A stretch of DNA of 64,000 bases, from NCBI RefSeq assembly GCF_027887165.1, contig NC_077232.1, positions 16,565,255 through 16,629,254 of the forward strand, written 5' to 3'. A model generated the notes under the pieces. It had not been told where the DNA came from. It was given only the letters and a program-made list of their open reading frames with translations, and ran no database searches. Shown one piece after another: positions 23,456 through 34,162 of the stretch (its first letter is position 1; the number at the start of each line of letters is the position of its first letter). Source of the stretch: Monodelphis domestica. Lineage: Eukaryota; Chordata; Mammalia; Didelphimorphia; Didelphidae. A program made the position numbers and the translations under genes.

Positions 23456-23861
23456 GAATTGCTTTCCTTGGTTCTCTTTATCCAGCCCTACTTTCCTCTC
23501 TCCTCTCAGGGAATATCCAACACAAAGAGTTTTTTTTTCCCTCCATTACCCAACTTTCGAAGGTATTTCCTGTCTCAGTCTCAGAACACTGTGATCCTGA
23601 CCCTGTTTCTGTTTTTCCTTTTCATCTCTACTCTTTTCTATATTTAATCTCAAGAAAGACATGCAAGTCTATCCCATTCTGAGCAAAGAAATCTATTCCA
23701 CTGCATGTTTTTAAAAATATATCTCCCAAGATTTTCAAATCTGAAGTTACTTTATGTTCTTTGCCTTCACTACAATGGAAATGTATTATAAGCCTCATCA
23801 TTGAAATTATACTGCAGAGTGACTCTTGTCTTTAGGATTCTGCAAAGGTCAATTTCTTTCC

Positions 23862-24022
23862 TTTTTTAAACCCTTACCTTCCATCTTAGAATCAATATTG
23901 TGTATTGTTTAAGTGACTTGCCCAGGGTCACACAGCTGGGAAGTATCTGAGGCCAGATTTGAACCTAGGACCTCCCATCTCTAAACCTGGCTCTCAATTC
24001 ACTGAGCTACCCAGCTGCCCCC
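23862..24022 (-). repeat. tRNA-headed marsupial SINE, internally deleted
   Basis: Antisense copy that jumps from CTGTGTATTG-like text straight to TTAAGTGACTTGCCCAGGG, losing about 40 bases found in other copies. The head ends CACCCAGCTGCCCCC-like at 24022. Confidence 0.9.
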
Positions 24023-24118
24023 CAAGGGTCAATTTCTTAACTAAAGATTAAGAAGAGTATTCAAATGAAAGTCAAGAGACCAAGAGTATTTTTTTCCTTT
24101 ATTTTTTCAAAAACATTT

Positions 24119-25097
24119 TGAGGGCGGAGTCAAGATGGCAGCAAAGAGGCAGCAAAAATTCAGACCTCTGAAAACCCTTCCTCACCAATTTAAAACAAAA
24201 TGCGCCTAGGGGACTGAAAACCAAATCTAACAACAGGACAGAGCTAAGAAACCCTCCTGCTGGACTCAACTTAAAAGGTATGCCCCCAAAAAAGCCTGAA
24301 TTTGACTTGGATTTACCGGGAAGGAAGAAGGAAGGTTCTAGGACCCCTCCCCCACCTACAGTACTGAGCCTCCAGCAGGGGCTGGAATCTCTAGGCAGGT
24401 AAGAGTGCTAGTCTGGAGGGAGTACCTTGTGGGCAAAGCTGTGCCAGGCTCAGGGCTTTGAACACAGGTGGCAGGGAGGCAGCTAGAGAAGAACCTCAGA
24501 GAAGGCAGTCCAATCACAGCTGAGACACTCCATATTGCCCCCACCACCACCACCACCTTCCTGAGGTTTTGGTCTCAGGGCACATCCAGGTCTGCAAGAT
24601 CAACTCCAACAGGCTTAATCTTATCAAGCCTTCAGAGGGCAGGGAAGCTCAAGCTCCAACACCCCTCCCCCACAGACTGTTCTAAGAGCCTTGCTGACTA
24701 ACCTCTATGGGTGAAGGCTGACAGAAAAGTCAAACCCACAGATCCAGCACATAATGAGAGGAGCAAGACTACAGGGACTATGGGGGGGGGGGGAGGAAGG
24801 GGGGAAGAAGGGACAAATATGAGCAAACAAAAGAAAAAAAAGAAATTACAATCGACAACTTCTATACAGGCAATGAACAAAGAGCAAATGAAACAGAGGA
24901 GGATCAAGAAATGCCAAGCAAAAACACAGAAACTCCAGCAAATTGGACACAGGCTTTGGAAGAACTCAAAATACAATTCAAAATACAATTAAGAGAGGCT
25001 GAAGACAACTGGGAAAAGAACTTAAAAAGCAAGATAAGTCATCTGGAAACAGAGGCACTTGAACTAAAACAAGAAAATAGTGTCTTGAAAGTCAAAA
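24119..25097 (+). repeat. L1 5' UTR and ORF1 start, 3'-truncated
   Basis: Begins GGGCGGAGTCAAGATGGCAG, which looks like a true L1 5' end, and runs through a GC-richer 5' UTR with a CACCACCACCACC run to ORF1 (MSKQKKKKKLQ, then the coiled-coil start). It stops at TTGAAAGTCAAAAGCA, within about 40 bases of the L1 position where the copy at 22590-23033 stops. The six bases CATTTT occur just outside both ends. Losing the 3' end is unusual for L1, which normally loses the 5' end. Confidence 0.85.
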
Positions 25098-25380
25098 GCA
25101 TTTTTATTAACATTAATTTCTCCCCTATCACCCCAATGCCAATTGAAAAGAAAAAGAAAAAACTCAAAAATCTGAATAAAAAAATTTTTCCACATGTTCA
25201 AAAAGGTGTGTCTCAGTCTGGATCTTATATCCATCACCTCACTGTCAGGGAAAGGTAGCATGTTTCATCATATGTATTCTGGGATTATTGTTAGTTATGT
25301 CATTAATCAGAGTTCTTTCAAAGTCTTTCAATGTTGTTTTCACATATTGTTGTTGTTTAAATTGTTCTTGTTCTGATCAC

Positions 25381-25521
25381 TTCACTCTGCATTAGTTCAT
25401 ACAAATTTTGTCAGGTTTCTCTGAAACCATTCATCCCTTTTATAATTTTTATGGGACCATAATGTATTCCATTATATTCACATGGGAGGAAGAAAATGAG
25501 CACTTACATAGTACCTACTGT
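25381..25521. repeat. Exact direct repeat, left copy (141 bp)
   Basis: These 141 bases are identical, base for base by eye, to 25856-25996. The segment spans the end of the L1 fragment and the first 25 or so bases of an antisense MIR. The two copies bracket the LTR at 25520-25859 and overlap its ends by a few bases. Confidence 0.95.
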
Positions 25522-25859
25522 AAAAAAATACTCGAATACAGGACTACAATCCCCACGAGCCTTTGCTCCACTTCCCCAGAATGCCTTCTAATCTCACCTG
25601 GGCCAAGATCGAGAAGGTATTTAAGCTGATTCAAAGGCTTTTGAGAGCTCTCTCTCTTGGGCTCTTTTTGGACTTCCGTTTTGGAGCAGGCTTGTCTCTT
25701 GCGTGATGTGAGGTTATTTTGTCTAGGCCTCTGGCCTAGGCACATGTTTCTTACTTGTATATTCTTTAATCTTCAATAAACCTCTAAAAATTATAATACT
25801 CCTTGCAGAGAGAAACTAATTTCTACCTGCCTCAGTCTCCCCATCTCCCCTAAATTTCA
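25520..25859 (+). mobile_element. Solo LTR, family LTR-B, copy 1
   Basis: TG...CA unit of about 340 bases starting TGTAAAAAAATACTCG and ending CTAAATTTCA. It shares the order GGACTACAATCCCCA, CTCACCTGGG, GTATTTAAG (TATA-like) and CAATAAACC (poly-A signal) with copies at 36076, 28193, 29050 and 43991. The class is probably ERV1-like, because sister copies make 4-base target duplications. This copy instead has a direct repeat of about 135-141 bases on its two sides. Confidence 0.75.
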
Positions 25860-25996
25860 CTCTGCATTAGTTCATACAAATTTTGTCAGGTTTCTCTGAA
25901 ACCATTCATCCCTTTTATAATTTTTATGGGACCATAATGTATTCCATTATATTCACATGGGAGGAAGAAAATGAGCACTTACATAGTACCTACTGT
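25856..25996. repeat. Exact direct repeat, right copy (141 bp)
   Basis: Second copy of the 141-base segment. Here the MIR continues without interruption past CTACTGTGTGCC, so this side holds the original target order. Confidence 0.95.
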
Positions 25997-26221
25997 GTGC
26001 CATCTGTTGTGGTAAACACTTTACAAATATTATCTATTTTTATCTTCACAATAACCTGGAGAGTCAGGAGCAATTATCCTCATTTTACAGTTGAAGAAAC
26101 TGAAGCAAATTGAGGTTAAGTGACTCTCCCAGAGTCACATAGCTAATAATTGTTTGAAATTGGATTTGAACTCAGGTACCCTGATGATAAGCCTAGTTCT
26201 ACCCACTGCACATCTAGCTGC
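25970..26221 (-). repeat. MIR-type SINE, antisense
   Basis: CACTTACATAGTACCTACTG, TCATTTTACAGTTGAAGAA, AAGTGACTCTCCCAGAGTC and CCACTGCACATCTAGCTGCC. It is followed at 26224-26262 by an (AT)n/(T)n run. Confidence 0.8.
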
Positions 26222-26236
26222 CTAATTTATATATAC

Positions 26237-26267
<31 letters not shown>

Positions 26268-26429
26268 TACATGTCTTTATAAACCACGATTTATTCAGCT
26301 TTTCCCCACTTGCTGGACATCCTCTGAGTTTCTAGTTCTTTGCCACTCCAAAAAGAGCTGCTGTAAGTATTTGGGGGTATATGCTTCCTTATCTTTCTTT
26401 CTGGGATCCTTTGTAGTATAACCCTAATA

Positions 26430-26560
26430 GGATGGCTCAGGTTCTATTTCTGACTCTATCACTAACTAGCTATGTTAATACAATGCTCTAGGACTCAGTT
26501 TTTTTTTTTATTATGAAATAAGAGCTACATAAAATGGTTGCTCTCTGGGACCCTTCTGCA
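26430..26560 (+). repeat. MIR-type SINE fragment
   Basis: CAGGTTCTATTTCTGACTC, then ACTAGCTATG and GGACTCAGTTTTTTTT. Weak but ordered. The region to about 27050 shows nothing else. Confidence 0.5.
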
Positions 26561-27049
26561 ACCAAACAATTAAATTATTTTATTCAGTGAGAGATATAAT
26601 GCCTATAAGAAAAACACATGACTTATTTCCCAACAGAAAAGTGATCGAAGGCTATGAAGAGAGAATAGACTGGTTACATGGTAAGAATGAAGGATAAGAG
26701 AGATAGGCAGACTAAATGGCCAACTGGTACCCCTGAGATATTAAAAGAATAAGAAAATGGGTAGATGCTCTATGGAGAATTATGAGAGAATATGTAAGAG
26801 GCTTGGAATAGCCAGGATTTTCACACTAAGAAAATCACTGATCTAACAAAATAATTTAAGTATGAGAACATCAGAAGATTGCTCCCATGTTACTATGATT
26901 GTTCAAGTCCAGAAGCATATAGTAATTATTTACAGAATCCTATGGTAGATGCTGAAAAAGATACAGGATTTCTATAAGAAAGTGAAGGAAAGTCTGAATT
27001 CATGTAGCTTTTGATGTAAAATTTCAGTGTTTCAAAGACTTGTCTTTTT

Positions 27050-27200
27050 ACCTATCTAAAAAGCCATCAGTCTAATCCTTCATTTTATTGATGAGGAAAC
27101 AGAGGACCAGACTTAGGAAGGAATCTGCCCAAGATCCAAAGGACTAAGTACCAGAGCCAGGATTTCCATCTGAGCCTTCTGATGCTGGCTTTGGTTCTCT
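27050..27200 (-). repeat. MIR-type SINE, antisense
   Basis: TTTTATTGATGAGGAAACAG, ATCTGCCCAAGATCCAAAG and CAGAGCCAGGATTTCCATC. Confidence 0.7.
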
Positions 27201-27404
27201 TCAATCTCATCACCTTCTCATCCATTGTTAAAATGTTCCTGAGCTGTGTTTTCCAAGATCCTTTCTCTCTATTTGAGTAAGCTCAATCACCCAGTTTAAG
27301 AATGAAGAACTCCGTCATGAGGAAAATTTATGTTAACTCCACATGAGGAATGGGAATGAAGCAATACAAGCCCATCCCCACTTTTAGATAAGGTCAAAAC
27401 TTTA

Positions 27405-27595
27405 AATACAGTTTTTATCCTCATAAAAGCTAGGCATTATTATGCTCATTTTACAAATGGAGAAACTGATTCTCAGAAAGGTTCAATAATTTGCCCGTGG
27501 TCACATAGCAAGGAAATAGCAAAGGTGAGATTTGAACATGGGACTTAAATGGACCATGCCCAGCACTCTGTCCCCTAAGTCATATTGCCTCTCAA
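27405..27595 (-). repeat. MIR-type SINE, antisense
   Basis: TTTTACAAATGGAGAAACTG, TTTGCCCGTGGTCACATAG and GATTTGAACATGGGAC. Confidence 0.75.
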
Positions 27596-27754
27596 GTTCC
27601 CAACTGAAAAACAAGTTGGTCATAGAGGCAATTTACTAAGGGAGTCTGATGAGTTAGTATAAGCCCATTCCCCCATTTAGAAAACAACTTGAAGCACATT
27701 TCCTATTCATAATGAACTGACAACGTCATTTTCATGTCTCAAGATAGTTATTTT

Positions 27755-27985
27755 CATTCACTTAGCACATAGTAGGTGCTTCAGATACTGATTGATTGGT
27801 GATGAGCTCTGGAGTTCAAGTCAGATAACCTGGAATCAGGGCCTGCCACTGACTAACTTTGGCACTGTGGTCAAGCTCTTCCCCTCTCTCTGGGTCTCAA
27901 TTTGTTCAACTGCCCAAAATAAAATGATGGGATTGTATTAGATACTCTGTAAGTCTCCTTCTAGCTCTCAGTCTCATAATCCTAA
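27755..27985 (+). repeat. L2 tail followed by MIR
   Basis: An L2-like terminus (AGCACATAGTAGGTGCTTC, then TGATTGATTGG) ends near 27802 and is followed to about 27985 by a sense MIR (CTGACTAACTTTGGCACTG, TCTGGGTCTCAATTTGTTC). Confidence 0.65.
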
Positions 27986-28084
27986 AGTCTAGGGCTCAAT
28001 CTGATTGCTCAGTGCCTCATGGCTTATAGATTTCTCTTATGAGCAAGTGAACCATTTCCTTTCCCTTTCATTCTATAAAAACTA

Positions 28085-28530
28085 TGTTGGGGAATAGCTC
28101 TGTGGACTGAGAGCCAGACGTAGAGACGGAAGGTCCTGGGTTCATATCTGATCTCAGATACCTCCTAGCTGGGTGACCCTGGGCATGTCACTTGTGGGTT
28201 TTAAAGTTAATAATCAATAACTAAATATTATATTTTATGAACTTTTATTAATAATAACTAAAGCAAAAGAACTGTCTGACTTCAACCTGGTTGCAGGTTC
28301 AAAAGAGAGAGAGGGAGGAGTTACAGCCACTTAAATACAATCACACAAAAAACGTGGGGACACAGGAAAATGGAATTTTGGAAAATTCTAAGGGACTTCT
28401 GGGGGATGAAGTCCAAATGCTCAAAGTCTCCATTTATACACACTTAACCCCTTTTGTCTAGCTCTTACCTTCTTCTGCCTTGGAACTAATACACAATATC
28501 GATTCTAAGACAGAAGGAAATCGGTTTTTT
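28085..28530 (+). repeat. tRNA-headed SINE split by a solo LTR
   Basis: The SINE head runs 28085-28192 and its 3' half runs 28441-28530. Removing the LTR and one CACT restores the family order GTCACTTAACCCC. Confidence 0.85.
28193..28440 (-). mobile_element. Solo LTR, family LTR-B, copy 2
   Basis: A TG...CA unit of 248 bases within a SINE, flanked by the perfect 4-base duplication CACT (28189-28192 and 28441-28444). On the minus strand it has GTATTTAAGTGG (TATA-like) and TTAATAAAAG (poly-A signal) in the usual LTR order. 4-base duplications are typical of gammaretrovirus-like integrases. Confidence 0.85.
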
Positions 28531-28649
28531 TAAAAAAAGAACTATGCCGGCATCAAATAATCCAGGTATTTAGGCAAAATAATAATGATGATAAATAGCC
28601 TGGTTTGGTGTGTAGAGAGCTGCCTTTCAAATCAGGAAGACCTCACAGG

Positions 28650-28735
28650 GAGTTAGTACAGAGGCAGAATTCAAACCCAGGTCCTCTGACTCCAAAGTAC
28701 TCTTTCTATACCACTGCACAAAACCTTCTTATTGC
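28650..28735 (-). repeat. MIR-type fragment, antisense
   Basis: GAATTCAAACCCAGGTCCTC and CTATACCACTGCACA are the antisense MIR head. 28740-29040 shows nothing further. Confidence 0.5.
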
Positions 28736-29049
28736 CCATGGCCATTCTGTACCTGTTTCTTCTGCAATTAGACCTTTCTATGGCCAATGCCTAGGTTCTA
28801 GCAGCTCAATCTTCATGTTAGTTAGATCTCTTCAGTATGACCCTGTTTCTAGAAAGACCTAGATCTAGTACAAACTATCAGAGCCATCCAAGACCCACTA
28901 TGGTAACAAAATTGGGGCCCCACCAGCTCATGCCAAGACTTAAAATTCAATCATCCAACCTGGAGACTCTCTTTGGTGAAATAGGAGATGAGAGAGGAGA
29001 GGGCAGGGAACCTAGCTAAGCTTCAAGGGTCTTCAAGAGTTTCTGCTAT

Positions 29050-29306
29050 TGTGGGTTTTTTAATTCATATTCAATATTAATTGAATCAATGTTTAAAAAG
29101 GTTTTTTTACAATAACTAATGTAAAAGGAAGTACCTGAAACTCAGTCCCATGGCAAGTAAAAGAGAGTGTGGGAGGAGTTACTGCCCACTTAAATACCAT
29201 CACACAACACCCCGCCCCCCAAGGATGCAGGAAAAGGATTCTAGGTAATACAGAAATGAATTTTGGGTAATGTAGTTTTAGGGGTTCAAGAATGTCTAAC
29301 TATACA
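29050..29306 (-). mobile_element. Solo LTR, family LTR-B, copy 3
   Basis: A TG...CA unit of 257 bases, flanked by the perfect 4-base duplication CTAT (29046-29049 and 29307-29310). Close to copy 5 at 43991 (shared GGATTCTAGGTAATACAG). It interrupts an old MIR whose 3' half (TAGGTGACCCTAGACAAAT, CTATAAAATGAAAGG) continues to about 29390. Confidence 0.85.
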
Positions 29307-29689
29307 CTATTAACTTACTAGGTGACCCTAGACAAATCCCTTCACTTCCTTCTCTATAAAATGAAAGGTGACAGCTATTCTAACGCAGCAGAGCCATACC
29401 AAGAAAGAGCATGAATGTAGGGAAAAAAAATGAACCTTTCTGCCTTGGACCAGGATCCTTCCTCTAATAGGGCATCAGCAAAATAATCTAGGCAATAACC
29501 AAGTAAGTAGATCAGAGTCCAGAATAATAAAGGATCCTACCACAGAGTAAGCCCAGTTCAATAAACCCAAGGGAAAGAAGGGTGGATCTAAGCAGAGTAG
29601 GGAGATAAGACTAAGAAAAGGCCTTCAATAATGCCAGTTCAAGTGTCTGTAGCACTATCCAATATATAAGGTCTGATCCTAGTTATAGG

Positions 29690-29990
29690 ACTGAAATGGA
29701 ACTTAGAAACTACCTATGATGAAGCCGATGTTATGGGATTTGTCCAACATCGTATGGGTAACAAGTGATAAGAGCCAGGAATTGGGCCCAGGTCCTCTGC
29801 CTCCAGAGCCCATTTTTGACCAGACCAAACTCCCTGTGGGACAGGTAGCAATTGTCTTTGCCCTCTTTTATGATGAACTAACTGCATTTCAGACAGGACA
29901 ATTCACCTGCCTGGAGTCACAGAGCTAGGCAATGTGAGAACCAGTACTTGAACACAAACTTTAGACTATGTAGGATTCCAAGATGTTTAC
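29690..29990 (-). repeat. Two antisense MIR-like relics
   Basis: The first (about 29690-29810) has GGATTTGTCCAACATCG and CCCAGGTCCTCTGCCTCC. The second (about 29860-29990) has CACCTGCCTGGAGTCACAG and CTAGGCAATGTGAGAACC. 29390-29690 and 30000-30500 show no gene or named repeat. Confidence 0.55.
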
Positions 29991-30504
29991 TCAGTTCCTT
30001 TCTTTTGAAAAGTCTATGTGCCAGCCTCAGCACTGCGATTGTGCCCCAAACCAACCTAAATACCCTCGACATCCTTTTAAACTGCTTCTAAGACTCTGGG
30101 TTCCCCTCCAGCACAAAGAGAATCTAGGTGAGTAAGTGGAGCTTGAGAAGGCTTCATGCCACCTCATACTCAAGGCTCTTTAGACACCTTTGCTGAGCAC
30201 AGGAGCTGAAAACCAGAGGAATTTCCATAGTTAGGAGCTAATTAGAGGGTCAGGGATTATGGTGTGTCAAGAAGGCAAAGGCTTTTAAAACAGAACGCTA
30301 GAGGTGTGCTTTGAGCCATCCCAGAGAACTCTTTTGAGGGGGGAAAATGGGCAATGACAGTTTTTAGCACAACAAAGGAAAGCAACCTTGATGGTGAGAA
30401 GATAAGAGTCAAAGGATGAAGTGGTTAAAGAAAACGTTAAATTAGAGAAGTTTAGACTAGATGACTATAGGTATTTAGCCTAGTCAGGCAGTCAATAAGC
30501 ATTG

Positions 30505-30554
30505 AGAAAGAAAGAGAGAGAGAAAGAGAGAGAGAGATGGATGAATAGACAGAC

Positions 30555-30602
<48 letters not shown>

Positions 30603-30644
30603 GGATGGATAGAGGATGGATGGATGGTTGGATGGATGGATAGG

Positions 30645-30689
<45 letters not shown>

Positions 30690-30725
30690 GGAGGATGGAT
30701 GGATAGATAGATAGAGGATGGATGG
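30505..30725. repeat. (GA)n and (GATA/GATG)n microsatellite, left part
   Basis: A short GA run is followed by about 190 bases of GATA and GGAT tetranucleotides. The Ser/Ile/Tyr/Leu-rich minus-strand frames here are this repeat translated. The array continues beyond the LTR at 31444. Confidence 0.97.
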
Positions 30726-31443
30726 TGTAGCAGTCCAGCCCATAGGTATTATGGAGAGACAAGGATTGTGAGTGAGCACATGGCCATCCTGCGCATGGCA
30801 ATGGGCTCTATTCCCAGCATGGCTGAGGTTAGGTGCGAAACCTTGCTTCCTCCTATCTCACTCACCTGAGGATAATAACCCCACCTTCACCTTGTCATAA
30901 TTTGCAATTATCCAATGGCAATACACTATGTAACTCATCCATATGTATTGAGGCATCATGTAATTGATCAATATGTATTGAGCTCATTTGTATATCAAAG
31001 AGAATAAAAGAAACCTGACGAAGCCAGCTTGGCCACTTGGAGGACATCGACAGGTTTGCAAAGGAGCAACTTCTCCCCTTTCTCTCTCCTCTCTCTTTCT
31101 CCCTGAGGCCTGGCCTTTCGGTCAGGCCTTCCTGTCTCTCTCTCTTTTCCAATGCTAATACCTAGAGTTATCTAACTCCTTTAGTTTCTAATCTCCTTTC
31201 CTACTGAGCTAGCATTATCCTCTGACCAGTGCAGTGTTAAATTGAGATCATTGGATGGAATAGCCTGAATAGTAAAGTCCAGTGGTTGGAGCAGGCTGTG
31301 GCTCCCGAATATTAATAATTGATTACTGACTCGTTTATTTACATCTCTAAAGCCGGCTCGTTCATGCCCTTCGCGGGATCCAAAACTTCTATCCTGTTTC
31401 TATTTTTCCTTCCTTAAAACTTCTTGCGGGCCGGGAAGTTTTA
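30726..31443 (+). mobile_element. Solo LTR-like insert in a GATG array
   Basis: This 718-base unit starts TGTAGCAGTCCAGCCC and ends CGGGAAGTTTTA. GATGG repeats lie on both sides, so it was inserted into the microsatellite. It holds GAGAATAAAAGAAACC, followed by a pyrimidine-rich stretch and CGCGGGATCC, an order like U3-R-U5. It keeps more CpGs than its surroundings, which hints at younger age. The exact target duplication is hidden by the repeat. The family is not recognised. Confidence 0.6.
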
Positions 31444-31515
31444 GATGGATGGATGGATGAATAGATAGATAGAGGATGGATGGATGGATAGATGGATGGA
31501 GAGAGAAAAAGAGAA

Positions 31516-31580
<65 letters not shown>
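31444..31580. repeat. (GATG/GATA)n and (GA)n microsatellite, right part
   Basis: GATGGATGGATG, then GATAGATAGA, then about 60 bases of uninterrupted (GA)n. Confidence 0.97.
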
Positions 31581-31584
<4 letters not shown>

Positions 31585-31727
31585 CATAGGCATGCTAAGA
31601 CTAGAAAAGAGAAGACACTGGGTAAAGATAAACTAGCTATCTTTAAGTACCTAAAAGACTGGAAGGGATTCCATCTATTCTGCTTCAGCTCATAGGACAA
31701 ATTAGAGAGACCACCTGTCACAGGGAA

Positions 31728-31872
31728 TAAAGAGAAAGCTGATCTTAGAGACTAGAAACCTGGTCATGTGGCCCTGGGCAAGTTATTTAGCCTTTCTGGG
31801 TCTCAGTTTCCTCACCTATAAAAATGAGGGCCTTAGGCTAGATGGACTCTAATGACTTCTCCTAACTTTCAT
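31728..31872 (+). repeat. MIR-type SINE
   Basis: CATGTGGCCCTGGGCAAGT, GGGTCTCAGTTTCCTCACC, then TCATAGTCTATGAAC: the sense MIR order is clear. Confidence 0.85.
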
Positions 31873-33055
31873 AGTCTATGAACTAAAAACAATAAATAGA
31901 AGATGAGAAAGGACTAAATTTGCTTTCCTCGGCTATAAATGAGGGGATTAGATTAGATGAGATCTGAGCAGGGATGTACTGGTAAATGTTTAACAACTGG
32001 CTCTCCCCTAAAAAGAGCATGCTCTTGTTATGCTTTAAATTAATCTGTATTGCTACCATTTTCTCTGTCACTTTCTTAAGTGAAGACAGTGGACAAAATT
32101 AGAAATCAAGCGCTGATTTGTGGCATCTGCCAATTTTGGAGGTGTTGGTGTTCACACCAAAATGTTAACAATCAGTTTGAGCTGGCTCTGACACACCCTT
32201 GACTCTGAGGTTGCTTCCAGCTCTATTCCTGATTCTGAGATGTCAGCTAGTTATAAAAAGAAACTTTCCTTCCATTGTAGCTGTCTCAGCCTAGAAGGGC
32301 TGCCTCAGAAGATAACAGTTTCCTCACCACAAGAACGATTCAAACAAAACTTCCAGGATCATGGGAGGTCTTGGAGGACATTCTCAGCCGGGTAAAGGTT
32401 AGACCACCAGGTAGCCTCTGAAGAGTCTCCTAATTTGGGGTTTCGGGGATTGTAGTGCAATACAGACACCTGGCCCTTTGCCCTTCCTACCTAACTGCAT
32501 TGCCTCCTGAGGGAAACGAAAGGCTCCGGGGAATAGTGTCTTCATAAGTGGAAAAGACAAAAAGAATGACTAAGTTGGAAAATTGGACCAGAACCAAGAA
32601 TCAGAGACTAATTTTCTGGTGTTGACACTCGGAGCTGGAGATTTGTCAGGAGACACAATGTTCCATTCCATGATTATCCAGTCAACAGATATGACTGCCC
32701 TGGGCCTTATTAAAGGAACTGCAACTCTTTAGGGATACAGACTTGTGCATATTAAAATGATCCCCTAGTGAGAGCTGGGGACCTCATGTCCTAATCATCA
32801 GACCAAAAGATTCAAAGTTTTCATTCAAGAGGAAAATTGGGCTGTCATCAAATGAATACCGATGTAGAAAAATGAGTCTGTGACCATCTGTGCCTAGTCT
32901 CTCAGCTCCCAAAATACTGAGGTGAAAAAGCAGTTATCTCATTCAATTCCTGGCCATGAGCTATTTGACAAAACACTCCCAAATAGTCCTCACTGCCCTC
33001 TACCTTGTGAAAGTATGTTTTATGGCTCATGTCGTCCTCTGAGGTTACAATATCA
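31873..33055. other. No gene recognised
   Basis: About 1.2 kb of apparently unique sequence. No frame longer than about 65 residues looks like a known protein, and I see no RNA gene or clear repeat. Confidence 0.45.
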
Positions 33056-33172
33056 TCTGCTTACGGCTGGAAGAATCTTAGAAATCATCAAATCCAACCC
33101 CTCCTTTTATAAAGGAGGAACCTGAAACACAGAGATGGGGAGTAACTTGCCCAAAATTATAGAGATAGTTAA

Positions 33173-33585
33173 TAACATAACATAACATAATATAATAATA
33201 TAACATGACATGACAAGACATGACAAGACATGACAACATAACATAACATAACATAACATAACATAATATAATATAAGATAATATAATATAATATAATATA
33301 ATATATAATGTAACCTAACATAACCTAACATAAAGTAACATGATGTACTGTAATGTAATATATAACATAACATAATATAATATACTATAACATAACATAA
33401 CACAACACAATACAATACAATATAATATAACAAAATATAACATAACATAATACAATACAATACAAAACAATATAATGTAATATAATATATTATAATGCAA
33501 TAATATAATATTGATTATATTGATTAATATAATAATATTGTATAATTATATTATGTAATGCATATAATATATAATATAATATATA
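33173..33585. repeat. (ATAAC)n-type pentanucleotide array
   Basis: About 410 bases of ATAAC/ATAAT/ATGAC repeats, degenerating to AT-rich text on the right. Minus-strand frames rich in Tyr, Leu, Cys and Val are only this array translated. Confidence 0.95.
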
Positions 33586-34162
33586 GGGGGTGTATGGGGT
33601 GCTCAGGGAGGGGTAGTATCTCTGGTATGGAGGGCTTGTCGTGCCCTCCTAGGGCAGCTCTCCAGCCTCTGACCCCCACCTGACACCCAGCTCTCACTTG
33701 TGGCTCCCAGTAGCTGCTAGCATGTGGCAGTGGCCACACCCCAGGCAACAGCTTCAACAGGCCAGCTAAACCTTGTGAGGGTAGCCATCGGGTCATCGAC
33801 CCCTGGTGAACCAGGGCTTTGCTCACCCAGAATGTGAAGACTGCTTCAGCTGAGCAGACGGAAGAAACCAATAAGAAGGTTCAACGGCTGAGATGGCGAT
33901 GCAGCAAGGCACTGTGGAGTGCTTAGGGCGTGTTGGAGCACAAAAGACAACCCGGCCATCCAATGCAGCTGAGGAAGCCTCCAGATGTAACGACTTTTCG
34001 TGCCACTGGACCCAGGCTTCCAACGCCGAGAGAGTGGGGCTGTCTCTGTGCATCGACTTTTCCACTTAAATCTTCATGCACAAGTGTCTTTGTGCACAAA
34101 AACACACAAAGACAATTGTCATCCTCGGTTACGGAGAGACTACTACTACTACTAATATAATA
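33586..34162 (+). mobile_element. RTE-like retroposon, CpG-rich, longest copy
   Basis: About 575 bases, much richer in CpG than the rest of the window (for example CATCGGGTCATCGACCCC and GTAACGACTTTTCGTGCC), ending CACAAAGACAATTGTCATCC and a run of ACT triplets. The retained CpGs suggest a young copy or an unusual family. Two fragments of the same 3' end occur at 7392-7539 and 17478-17564. A short tandem 3' tail instead of poly-A fits the RTE clade, whose 3' ends also drive some marsupial SINEs. No clear protein domain is seen, so the clade is an inference. Confidence 0.6.

Larger units (their letters stand above)
25098..26420 (-). repeat. Older L1 3' end, antisense, with nested inserts
   Basis: L1 3'-UTR text (CATTTTTATTAACATTAAT, then GTTCATACAAATTTTGTCAG and CATAATGTATTCCATTATA) runs to about 25494. 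The ORF2-end text TTATTCAGCTTTTCCCCAC, then CAAAAAGAGCTGCTG, resumes at about 26255-26420. Between them lie an antisense MIR, a solo LTR with its flanking duplication, and an (AT)n run. Confidence 0.75.

Noticed and set aside
24356-25258. Frames around the L1 5' UTR, possible new gene
   Set aside because: The plus-strand frames are the L1 5' UTR and ORF1 start. The minus-strand ones are their antisense.
30484-30801. Minus-strand frames with Ser-Ile-Tyr-Leu repeats
   Set aside because: Translation of the GATA/GATG microsatellite.
31389-31721. Frames of Ser-Leu or Glu-Arg repeats on the two strands
   Set aside because: Translation of the (GA)n run.
33107-33500. Minus-strand frames rich in Tyr, Cys, Val and Leu
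   Set aside because: Translation of the ATAAC pentanucleotide array.
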